Shown: positions 27,863-35,481 of the stretch, piece by piece | Numbering within the stretch: position 1 is the stretch's first letter | How the letters are laid out: every line of letters starts with the position of its first letter | Source of the DNA: Deltaproteobacteria bacterium | GTDB taxonomy: Bacteria; Desulfobacterota; GWC2-55-46; UBA9637; GWC2-42-11 | NCBI GenBank assembly: GCA_016234925.1 | Contig: JACRNI010000028.1 | Span: 1-35,481, forward strand | Length of the DNA stretch: 35,481 bases | Direction of reading: 5' to 3' | Position numbers and translations under genes: made by a program | Notes under the pieces: model-generated | What the model was told of the DNA's origin: nothing | What the model saw: the letters and a program-made list of their open reading frames with translations, nothing else | Databases searched by the model: none

Positions 27863-28863
27863 AGACTAAAACATTGCAAAAAGAGCGCGACGTGATACAG
27901 CAAATATACGATTTAATAAGCGAAGACCTAAAAAAGGTTGAGATTGAATTTAAGAAAAACCTGCATTCCGATATATTCCTCATTAGAAAGATGGGCGAGT
28001 ATATACTGGGCAGCGGCGGCAAAAGGGTAAGACCTTTGCTTGTTCTGCTGTCTGCAAAATTATGCAAATACAATGGCGAAAGCCACATACCATTTGCGGC
28101 AATAGTTGAGTTTATACATACTGCAACGCTTCTCCACGATGATGTTGTTGACGAGGCAGAATTAAGGAGAGGAAAGGTGTCTGCGAATGTCCTTTGGGGC
28201 AACGGCGCAAGCGTGCTTGTCGGCGATTTTTTATATTCAAAATCATTTTATCTGATGATTGAACACGGCGATATGGAAATCCTTAAAATAATGTCAAAGA
28301 CAACAACACAAATGTCAGAGGGCGAGATACTGCAATTATTAAAGAGCAATGACCCTGAAACAACAGAAGGAGAATACCTTGAGATTGTAAAGAATAAAAC
28401 CGCGATACTCATGTCTGCTGCGTGTCAGACCGGCGCTATACTCGGCAGGGTTTCAAGAGAAAAACAGGAGGCAATTTCAAATTTCGGCTTAAATATCGGC
28501 ATGGCATTTCAACTCACAGATGACTGTCTTGATTATACATCAAAGAACGAGGAACTTGGCAAGGCTGTCGGCAATGACCTGAAAGAAGGAAAGATTACGC
28601 TTCCCTTGATACATCTTTTGAAAAATTCCACGCCTGATGAAAAACAAGAGATACTAAAATTAATAGGGCAGGATGATTTAAACAAATCAAAACTTATATA
28701 TGTGATAAACATGATAAATAAATATAAATCCGTTGACTATGCAATGGCAAAGGCAAAAAGATGCGTTGACGAGGCAAAGGCCTGCCTTGAAATATTTGAG
28801 CCATCTTCTGAAAGAACTGCTTTGATTGGTTTGGCTGATTATGTGTTTGAAAGGAGATTCTGA
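27859..28863 (+). CDS. polyprenyl (octaprenyl-type) diphosphate synthase
   Basis: GGKRVRPLLVLLSAKL, LLHDDVVDEAELRRGK (DDxxD-like first motif), FQLTDDCLDYTS second motif. Confidence 0.94.
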   Translation: MKTKTLQKERDVIQQIYDLISEDLKKVEIEFKKNLHSDIFLIRKMGEYILGSGGKRVRPLLVLLSAKLCKYNGESHIPFAAIVEFIHTATLLHDDVVDEAELRRGKVSANVLWGNGASVLVGDFLYSKSFYLMIEHGDMEILKIMSKTTTQMSEGEILQLLKSNDPETTEGEYLEIVKNKTAILMSAACQTGAILGRVSREKQEAISNFGLNIGMAFQLTDDCLDYTSKNEELGKAVGNDLKEGKITLPLIHLLKNSTPDEKQEILKLIGQDDLNKSKLIYVINMINKYKSVDYAMAKAKRCVDEAKACLEIFEPSSERTALIGLADYVFERRF

Positions 28864-28892
28864 AAGCAGGGGCTAGGGATTGGAAAAAAAGA

Positions 28893-28949
28893 TGGTAGCC
28901 GCACCCTTTATGGGTGCGTCATAACGCAGGCTAAAGCCTGCGGCTACCA
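28893..28949. repeat. three-way-junction-forming palindromic repeat
   Basis: TGGTAGCCGCA/TGCGGCTACCA 11-bp outer stem enclosing hairpins GCACCC..GGGTGC and GCAGGCTAAAGCCTGC. Confidence 0.75.
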
Positions 28950-29044
28950 GAATTTATGTCTAGTTTATTTAGTTCGTTTGCTATGATATCCATATTTTTA
29001 AGTAGAGACAAAAATAAATTTCATCTTAAAAGAGTAAAAATAAT

Positions 29045-29527
29045 ATGGAACTAAAAACCATAAAAATAGAAATCCCGCAGGGTGCAAATATCATTCTGGG
29101 GCAGACTCACTTCATAAAAACCATTGAAGACCTTTATGAAATCATTGTTACAACCGTTCCGCAGGCAAAGTTTGGCATCGCGTTTTGCGAGGCATCAGGT
29201 CCGTGCCTTATAAGATTTGAGGGCAATGACAAGGAACTAACAGACAAGGCAGTGGAAAATGCATCCACTGTCGGCGCAGGGCATTTTTTCATAATAATCA
29301 TAAGAGATGCGTTTCCAATAAATATCTTAAACGCTGTCAAGAACTGTCAGGAGGTCTGCAATATCTTCTGCGCGAGTGCAAATCCTGTCGAGATTATTGT
29401 TGCAGAGACCCGGCAAGGCAGGGGCATAATGGGCGTTGTTGACGGTTTTTCTCCAAAAGGCATTGAAACCGATGAAGATAAAAATAAGCGCAAGGAATTT
29501 TTAAGAAAGATTGGATATAAAAAATAG
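29045..29527 (+). CDS. adenosine-specific kinase (DUF355 family)
   Basis: [63 protein letters not shown]. Confidence 0.9.
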   Translation: MELKTIKIEIPQGANIILGQTHFIKTIEDLYEIIVTTVPQAKFGIAFCEASGPCLIRFEGNDKELTDKAVENASTVGAGHFFIIIIRDAFPINILNAVKNCQEVCNIFCASANPVEIIVAETRQGRGIMGVVDGFSPKGIETDEDKNKRKEFLRKIGYKK

Positions 29528-29554
29528 AGACATAACACTATTATCAGCCACGCA

Positions 29555-30427
29555 TTACTCTTTATTTTTATGCTGATGCGAAAGCGACGGGGCAATCTTA
29601 AATGCCGCATCAAACGACTGTCTTGCTTTTTGCATATTTCCCATCCGTTCATATGCCATGCCAACGGCATAATGCGCTTCAGCAAATTCTGGCCTTAATT
29701 TAACCTCTGCCTCAAGTTCTATTATTGCGTTTTCCAGCAATCCATTTTTGATATAGATTATGCCAAGGTTATAATGCGCGTCCTTTATATTTGGATTAAG
29801 TTTAATCGCCTTTCTATACTCCGAGACCGCCTCGTCAAACTTCCCTCTTTCCTGATATAAGACCCCGATATTGTAATAGATATCAGCAAAATCCGGCCTC
29901 TCTTTAAGCGCGGCATTAAATTCATCCATTGCATGGTCCCATTTTCCAATATCGTGATAAAGTATCCCAAGGTTCAAATGCGCCTTAAAATAACCGGGGC
30001 TTATCTTTAACACCTCTTTATATTTTATTATTGCATCATCAAACAGTTTAGCCTTTTCAAGACTGTTGGCAAGATTGCATATTGCATCAACAAAATCCGG
30101 CTTGATTGAAATGGCTTTATTGTATTCCTGAATCGCTCTTTTATTTTGTCCCATTGCCGCATATACAATGCCAGTATTATTGTGCAAAAGGTGGGAATTG
30201 GGCATTATATGAAGCCCTATCTCATACATCTTTAACGCCTTTTCTAAAAGATTCTTACCGAAATATGCATTGCCGAGGTTATTATAACCCCTTGCCTTTT
30301 CATGAGATTTTAAGACAACATCTGTCCATATTGAAAATTCATCCTGCCATACGGCATTCCTTGCGCTAGAGCCTATAAAAAGGGTTAAGATTATAATAAA
30401 TATCAAAACATGTCTCATATCATACAA
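29555..30427 (-). CDS. tetratricopeptide repeat protein
   Basis: Multiple TPRs (AKAHLNLGILYHDIGKWDHAMDEFNAALKERPDFADIYYNIGVLYQERGKFDEAVSEYRKAIKLNPN). Confidence 0.92.
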   Translation of the reverse strand: MYDMRHVLIFIIILTLFIGSSARNAVWQDEFSIWTDVVLKSHEKARGYNNLGNAYFGKNLLEKALKMYEIGLHIMPNSHLLHNNTGIVYAAMGQNKRAIQEYNKAISIKPDFVDAICNLANSLEKAKLFDDAIIKYKEVLKISPGYFKAHLNLGILYHDIGKWDHAMDEFNAALKERPDFADIYYNIGVLYQERGKFDEAVSEYRKAIKLNPNIKDAHYNLGIIYIKNGLLENAIIELEAEVKLRPEFAEAHYAVGMAYERMGNMQKARQSFDAAFKIAPSLSHQHKNKE

Positions 30428-30591
30428 GATAGCAAAGGTTATATTTTTTGTAAATCATTTTGCAATATCATTAACATAAAAATCTTGACAAATATCATAG
30501 CAAGTTAGTAGCATTTAATTTTAAACTTGATGTAATTTTTTTGCAAAGTTTATGTTTTTAAAACTGTAACTTGAAAGGAGGTGATTTTTAG

Positions 30592-30810
30592 ATGAAAAGG
30601 ATTATTGCTTTTATCGCTGTAATATTATTGGCATCTCCAATGTTTATTGCAACTTCTTGCGGTAAGAAGGCAGAGGAAACAAAGCCAGCAGAAACAGCAG
30701 CACCGGCGCCTACAGCGCCTGCGCAAGAAACAGCGCCAGCACCGGCAGCAGAACCTGTTAAAGAGGCCGCTCCAGCAACACCTGCGCCTGCTGCACCAGA
30801 AAAAAAGTAA
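30592..30810 (+). CDS. small Ala/Pro-rich predicted lipoprotein
   Basis: AAAGGAGGTG Shine-Dalgarno; signal peptide ending FIATSC; low-complexity APAP tail. Confidence 0.65.
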   Translation: MKRIIAFIAVILLASPMFIATSCGKKAEETKPAETAAPAPTAPAQETAPAPAAEPVKEAAPATPAPAAPEKK

Positions 30811-30840
30811 AAATCAATCGGACTTAAAAGTTTTATATTG

Positions 30841-30870
30841 AAGAACCCCGCAGCAAACTGCGGGGTTCTT
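30841..30870 (+). terminator. hairpin AAGAACCCCGCAG-CAAA-CTGCGGGGTTCTT, probable terminator
   Basis: 13-bp perfect stem 30 nt after the stop of the small lipoprotein. Confidence 0.7.
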
Positions 30871-30898
30871 CACGGTAAGGAATTTCATTATTTATATA

Positions 30899-30940
30899 GC
30901 TCGCCTTGACCCCGCTCCAAGGAGCGGGGTCAAGGCGAGC
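30899..30940. repeat. perfect palindrome, 20-bp arms with 2-nt spacer
   Basis: GCTCGCCTTGACCCCGCTCC-AA-GGAGCGGGGTCAAGGCGAGC. Confidence 0.9.
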
Positions 30941-30949
30941 ATCCCGTTC

Positions 30950-30990
30950 AACACAAAAAGCCTGTGAATGATTCACAGGCTTTTTGTGTT
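30950..30990. terminator. perfect palindrome, 20-bp arms with 1-nt spacer, possible bidirectional terminator
   Basis: AACACAAAAAGCCTGTGAAT-G-ATTCACAGGCTTTTTGTGTT. Confidence 0.7.
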
Positions 30991-31297
30991 TTCATTGCAA
31001 ATTTAGAAAAAGATTCACCGTTTTTTCAAGAGATTCTTTTTTTGCACTGAAACTGGCAGGATAGAAATTTAAAAGAAGAGCAAAGAAAAAAGGGGTGGTA
31101 GATTTATTTATTGATTGGCTTGACATGCTTAATATTCTCCTTGACAGTTATATCTTATAATTATATTTGGCACCAGTAGACATATCATCAAAATTACGAA
31201 AGAAAGGAGGTGTAAAAAAGATTATTCTATCACGAAAAGATAGAGCAAGCCTTTTATAACAAATTTAGTAAAAAAACTAGGCAAAAAGGAGGGTAAA

Positions 31298-31798
31298 ATG
31301 TTTAAGAAAGTCATAGTCATGGTATGTATTAGTGTATTTCTGACAACTGCAATGGCATTTGCAGGTTCAGACATCAAAGGCGCAGTTATCAATAAATCAG
31401 ATGTAAAAGGCGCGGCAAACATTGCAATCAACGAAAAAAACAAAGCCAACATGGGTGCAACAAATATTGAAGACTCAAAGGTTAAAGGCGCAGTCATCAA
31501 CCAGTCAGATGTAAAAGGCGCGGCAAACATTGCAATCGGTAAAGGAAATGAAGCCAATATGGGTGCAGTTAACATAAAAGGTTCTGATGTTAAAGGTGCC
31601 GTAATCAATAAATCAGATGTAAAAGGCGCGGCAAACATTGCAATCGGCGAAAAAAACAAAGCCAACATGGGTTCGGTTAACATAAAAGATTCAAAAGTTA
31701 AAGGCGCAGTCATCAACCAGTCAGATGTAAAAGGCGCGGCAAACATTGCAATCGGCAAGGGCAACGAAGCCAATATGGGTGCAGTAAACGTAAAATAA
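31298..31798 (+). CDS. secreted 4x36-aa repeat protein, curlin-like / beta-solenoid candidate
   Basis: 22-aa signal peptide then exactly four 36-residue units (GSDVKGAVINKSDVKGAANIAIGEKNKANMGSVNIK type). Confidence 0.85.
   Translation: MFKKVIVMVCISVFLTTAMAFAGSDIKGAVINKSDVKGAANIAINEKNKANMGATNIEDSKVKGAVINQSDVKGAANIAIGKGNEANMGAVNIKGSDVKGAVINKSDVKGAANIAIGEKNKANMGSVNIKDSKVKGAVINQSDVKGAANIAIGKGNEANMGAVNVK
31364..31795 (+). repeat. four tandem 108-bp units in an alternating A-B-A-B arrangement
   Basis: 31364-31471, 31472-31579, 31580-31687, 31688-31795; units 1/3 and 2/4 most alike. Confidence 0.9.
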
Positions 31799-31868
31799 GT
31801 TTATTAATGTTTTTACGGGGGTGGGATAGAAAGTCCCATCCCTGTAAAAACACTATGGGGCAATTTAA

Positions 31869-32252
31869 ATGAGAAAAATTTATCTATGCTCATCAATATT
31901 CATATTTACCATATTAATAGTCTTATCCCTCTCTACTCTAGCCATTGCAGGCGATCTTGACGATAAGATTGGGAAATATACCGATGATGATATTCAGTCT
32001 GACCACGAGATGGGGGAATTCAATCCAAATATAAAATTCAAGAAGATGGATGCAAAGAGCAAGGCAAAGGTAAGGCAAAAAAAAGGCGACAAAAGCAAGG
32101 ACGGCAGTTCATCAAGCAAGTCTGGCAGCGGTAAAACTGATGCATCAGGAAATATGAACAGCGTGGTGCTGGGCCCAGGCGGCAGCGTAAAGGGCGATAT
32201 TATTATCATTGACGAGAGCAGAGGACCAAAGACTCAAATAGTGGATAAATAG
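31869..32252 (+). CDS. small secreted protein of unknown function
   Basis: Signal peptide (…STLAIAG), Ser/Gly/Lys linker, C-terminal MNSVVLGPGGSVKGDIIIIDE. Confidence 0.7.
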   Translation: MRKIYLCSSIFIFTILIVLSLSTLAIAGDLDDKIGKYTDDDIQSDHEMGEFNPNIKFKKMDAKSKAKVRQKKGDKSKDGSSSSKSGSGKTDASGNMNSVVLGPGGSVKGDIIIIDESRGPKTQIVDK

Positions 32253-32379
32253 CTTATTGACTGCTTTTATTTGTTTGTATTGCCATGTTCAGATTATAAT
32301 TAGATGCGAAAAGAATCTGCCTGAATAAGGCATTGAAGATATATCCAGCATAAACATTTCAAGAGAGGAGATAGATATT

Positions 32380-33951
32380 ATGAAAGGTGCTGCAAGAAAA
32401 TCTATATATGTTGTTTTACTCTCTTTAACATTGCCATTATTCTTACTGTCATGCGCCACAACAGACCCAAAGCATATGGAGGTGCCAATAGAGAAGACTG
32501 CCCCTGCAGAGAAAGTTACCACCTTCACAGAAAATTTAAAGACCTTTGGACTGATGATGGAAATTCACAGGGCGCAGCCGCTAAAAGTTATGGTAAAAGA
32601 TATTGTTGATAAAACAGGCGCATCTGCCGCAACAGGAAGCGAAATACAGCAGAATATAACAGAGATTGTCAAAAGCACGCTCAATTCTATGGGCGAAAAT
32701 GTTGTTTTCATTGAATATGACCCTGAATTTGTTCAGTCCATGCAGCAGACCGGCTATTCAGATTTCAGCAATAGGTTAATACCTGACATTGTGGTAACCG
32801 GCGCAATAACCGAATTTGACAGGGCTCTTGAATCATGGGACAAGGGCATGGATGTAGGCGCTGAAGTGCAATTCTCACATGTAAAAAAGTTCTTGCCGTC
32901 ACAAACCATCAGTATGGAATACAGCGATGCTGCTATGGCTACAAAAGCCCGCATTACAGTAGATTTTAATTTAAAAGATTTCAGGACGCTTGCTGGCATC
33001 CCCGGCATGAATATCGTGAATGCCATAGAAGTACAAAAGGGACAGAGAAAACAGGAATTTGGAATTACGCTTTTCGGCCCTACTTTTGGTTCAAAAGGGA
33101 GCAGAAAAATAGTTCAGGGAAGGCATGATGCTGTCCGTCAAGTTGTTCAGTCCGGTTTGATACAGCTTATGGGAAGATATGCGGCTGTGCCTTACTGGAA
33201 AGTCTTTGGCGAGGAATCTGTTCCAGATGATACGGTAATTAAAAGCTGGATGCGCGGATTTCCAAAACTGGATGATGCCAGCAGAATCACTATGATGCAG
33301 GAAAAACTGTACTTGCATGGCTACGATGTTGATATAAACGGAAAAGTAGATGAAAAAACAAAAGCAGCCTTCTCAGATTTTAAGTCAAAAAATAATCTGA
33401 CTGGGGGTTCCTTGAATGCAGACACATTCCTTAAAATTTACTTCACCGTTCCTGTAAATGAAAATGTTTACGCTAGATCGCAGGCAATGGGTAGTGGCGG
33501 AGGGACAGAGATAACTCAGACGCCTTCACCTTCCCAAGTAACTCCTCAACAGCAGCAAACTGCCGCAAGCAGCGCCGACCAACAGCAGAATCAGCAGGAT
33601 GATTTCGGCAGGGCAGGAAACCTGATGACTCAAGCGTACGGACGCTTTAAACAAAATGATTACCAGAATGCGGCACAGCTTTTTGAGGAATCAATTAAGG
33701 CATTGCCTACGCCTGTTGCCTACTACTATCTGGCGCTCTGCTATCAGTTTTTACAGGACAAAAAAATGGCAATAACACGGCTGGAAGACGGCGTTCAAAA
33801 ATTTGGACAAGATTTCCCTCTATGGAAGGCCCTCGGCATGGGTTATTATGAAGTTGGAGATGAGCAGAAGGCAAAATCAGCATTTAAAAATGCCTTGGCG
33901 CTAAAATCTAATGATAAACAGGTGCAGTTCTTCATAGAGAGGATTAAGTAA
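32380..33951 (+). CDS. CsgG-like outer-membrane lipoprotein with peptidoglycan-binding-like and TPR regions
   Basis: Lipobox LFLLSC; IVVTGAITEFDRA..GAEVQF..ARITVDFNLKDFRTL..VQKGQ; DAVRQVVQSGLIQLMGRYAAVPYW; PG_binding_1-like MQEKLYLHGYDVDINGKVDEKTKAAFSDFKSKNNL; C-terminal TPR. Confidence 0.7.
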   Translation: MKGAARKSIYVVLLSLTLPLFLLSCATTDPKHMEVPIEKTAPAEKVTTFTENLKTFGLMMEIHRAQPLKVMVKDIVDKTGASAATGSEIQQNITEIVKSTLNSMGENVVFIEYDPEFVQSMQQTGYSDFSNRLIPDIVVTGAITEFDRALESWDKGMDVGAEVQFSHVKKFLPSQTISMEYSDAAMATKARITVDFNLKDFRTLAGIPGMNIVNAIEVQKGQRKQEFGITLFGPTFGSKGSRKIVQGRHDAVRQVVQSGLIQLMGRYAAVPYWKVFGEESVPDDTVIKSWMRGFPKLDDASRITMMQEKLYLHGYDVDINGKVDEKTKAAFSDFKSKNNLTGGSLNADTFLKIYFTVPVNENVYARSQAMGSGGGTEITQTPSPSQVTPQQQQTAASSADQQQNQQDDFGRAGNLMTQAYGRFKQNDYQNAAQLFEESIKALPTPVAYYYLALCYQFLQDKKMAITRLEDGVQKFGQDFPLWKALGMGYYEVGDEQKAKSAFKNALALKSNDKQVQFFIERIK

Positions 33952-33966
33952 TAGGCTTTATTCTCA

Positions 33967-35286
33967 TTATTTCTTCTTTAAATTCTCAAGCCTCTCTTTT
34001 ATCTCCTTATCATAGCCTTTGTCAGTGGGGTTATAATATATTTTCCCCTTCAATGCGTCTGGCAGATAATCCTGTTCTGCTTTGCCTTCTTCATAGTCAT
34101 GCGGATATTTATACCCCTTCCCATAACCAAGTTCCTTCATAAGCCCTGTTGGAGCATTTCTGATGTGAAGCGGGACAGGCAATGCGCCTTTTGATTGGAC
34201 ATCTTCCAAAGCCTCAAGATACGCCATATATGAGGCATTGCTCTTTGGCGCACTCGCAAGATATGCAGCGCCCTGCGCAAGCGGTATCCATCCTTCCGGC
34301 ATCCCGACAAAGTCAAATGCGTCTTTAACCGCAATAGCAACCTGTAAAGCCTTTGGGTCTGCATTGCCGATGTCCTCAGATGCAAATATTACCATCCTTC
34401 TTGCTACAAACATAGGGTCTTCGCCTGCCTCCAGCATCCTTGCAAGATAATATAATGCTGCATCAGGGTCGCTTCCCCGCATTGATTTTATAAACGCAGA
34501 TATGACATTGTAATGCTCTTCCCCATCTTTATCATATAATAATGCCTTCTGCTGGATTGCCTCTTGGATTATTTCTTTTGTAATATGCCTGACACCGTCT
34601 TTATCAGGCTGGCTCATCATAACTGCTGTTTCAATTGTGTTGAGGCTAGACCTTGCATCGCCGTGTGAATATTCTGCAAGGATGCCTATTGCGCCATTTT
34701 CAATCTTTAGACTGTAATTGCCCAGCCCTTTTTCTTTATCATCAATCGCCCTCTGGATAATCTTTTTAATATCATCGCCGGTCAACTGTTTTAATACCAA
34801 AACCTTACACCTTGAAAGCAGCGGCGCATTTACCTCAAATGACGGATTTTCAGTTGTAGCGCCGATTAGTGTTATTGTGCCGTCCTCAACATGATGAAGA
34901 AACGCATCCTGCTGAGATTTGTTGAATCTGTGGATTTCATCAACAAAAAGTATTGTCTTTATTTTCCTATAAGCAAACTCATCCTTTGCATCTTTTATAA
35001 CATCCCGAATCTCCTTTACGCCTGAGAGGACTGCGGAAAATGATATAAACCTGCTTCCTGCTGCCTCTGCAATTATATTTGCAAGGGTTGTCTTGCCTGT
35101 GCCCGGCGGCCCCCAGAGTATTAGTGACGGAATCTCCTTTTTCTCAATCAGATTCCTTAAAAATTTTCCATCTGCAACAAGATGCTCCTGTCCTACAAAT
35201 TCGTCAAGGGTTTTAGGTCTCATCCTGTCCGCAAGGGGCGCTTGAGATTTTGCAGGTTTTTTTGTTTTCAGGTCAAATAATTCCAT
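33967..35286 (-). CDS. rarA: replication-associated recombination protein A (MgsA/RarA AAA+ ATPase)
   Basis: PLADRMRPKTLDEFVGQEHLV, WGPPGTGKTTLANIIA, FVDEIHRFNKSQQDAFLHHVEDGTITLIGATTENPSFEVN. Confidence 0.97.
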   Translation of the reverse strand: MELFDLKTKKPAKSQAPLADRMRPKTLDEFVGQEHLVADGKFLRNLIEKKEIPSLILWGPPGTGKTTLANIIAEAAGSRFISFSAVLSGVKEIRDVIKDAKDEFAYRKIKTILFVDEIHRFNKSQQDAFLHHVEDGTITLIGATTENPSFEVNAPLLSRCKVLVLKQLTGDDIKKIIQRAIDDKEKGLGNYSLKIENGAIGILAEYSHGDARSSLNTIETAVMMSQPDKDGVRHITKEIIQEAIQQKALLYDKDGEEHYNVISAFIKSMRGSDPDAALYYLARMLEAGEDPMFVARRMVIFASEDIGNADPKALQVAIAVKDAFDFVGMPEGWIPLAQGAAYLASAPKSNASYMAYLEALEDVQSKGALPVPLHIRNAPTGLMKELGYGKGYKYPHDYEEGKAEQDYLPDALKGKIYYNPTDKGYDKEIKERLENLKKK

Positions 35287-35370
35287 GAATTCATTTTATC
35301 ACAAGCACCTTTTTTTCATAAAATTTTGATTAGCAGGCTGCTATACACAGCGTCATAAGTAGAACAGCAT

Positions 35371-35481
35371 ACAGAGCGTCAGAACAAAGTTAGAATACAG
35401 GTGTTAGGGATTAGGGATTAGTTTTTTTACTAACCCCTAACTACTAAACCCTAATCCCTGCCTCAATACGCAGGTATGCGA
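35371..35481. repeat. family A MITE-like end with a heptad-phased palindrome (35398-35460) in its interior, running off the window
   Basis: ACAGAGCGTCAGAACAAAG...GCAGGTATGCGA is family A; interior is TTAGGGATTAGGGATTAG...CTAATCCCTG. Confidence 0.75.

Noticed and set aside
28893-28949. Possible tRNA because of clover-like folding
   Set aside because: Only ~57 nt, no T-loop GGTTCGA or anticodon arm of correct size; best explained as a palindromic repeat.
30647-30841. 64-aa Gln-rich ORF (QKQQHRRLQRLRKKQRQ...)
   Set aside because: Out-of-frame shadow of the small Ala/Pro lipoprotein, no RBS.
31150-31190. Possible sigma-54 site (TTTGGCACCAG) before the curli-like cassette
   Set aside because: The TGGCAC half is present but no TTGC element at the required spacing.
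31222-31773. 183-aa minus-strand ORF with regular repeats opposite the 4x36-aa gene
   Set aside because: Mirror of the repetitive plus-strand gene; the plus strand has signal peptide and RBS, the antisense ORF has neither a convincing RBS nor independent conservation.

Overview
35.5 kb bacterial window with a Deltaproteobacteria/Nitrospirota-like gene order (inferred from gene content only). Minus strand 1-14.9 kb: accC(partial)-accB-pepQ/P-roadblock-TPR-aroB-aroK-aroC-pilQPONM-XRE-ribD-nrdR. A decayed IS256-family element follows (~14.97-16.36 kb). Plus strand from 16.6 kb: REC-GAF-GGDEF diguanylate cyclase, hisIE, siroheme-decarboxylase-like (AhbA/B) protein, caspase-family protein, NirF-like protein, NapG/F-like ferredoxin, a (alpha/alpha)-type domain fused to CcdA, a 15-repeat propeller-like secreted protein, polyprenyl synthase and an adenosine-specific kinase. 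Then come a TPR protein (minus), a small Ala/Pro lipoprotein, a candidate curli-like cassette (4x36-aa repeat protein, small secreted protein, CsgG-like lipoprotein) and rarA (minus). Two things stand out. (1) The CsgG-like plus curlin-like cassette at 31.3-33.95 kb. (2) Dense invasion by several families of small palindromic/MITE-like elements and heptanucleotide-phased arrays, some read in frame inside aroC and pilQ, one supplying the apparent start codon and Shine-Dalgarno of hisIE, and one overlapping the start of the nirF-like gene.
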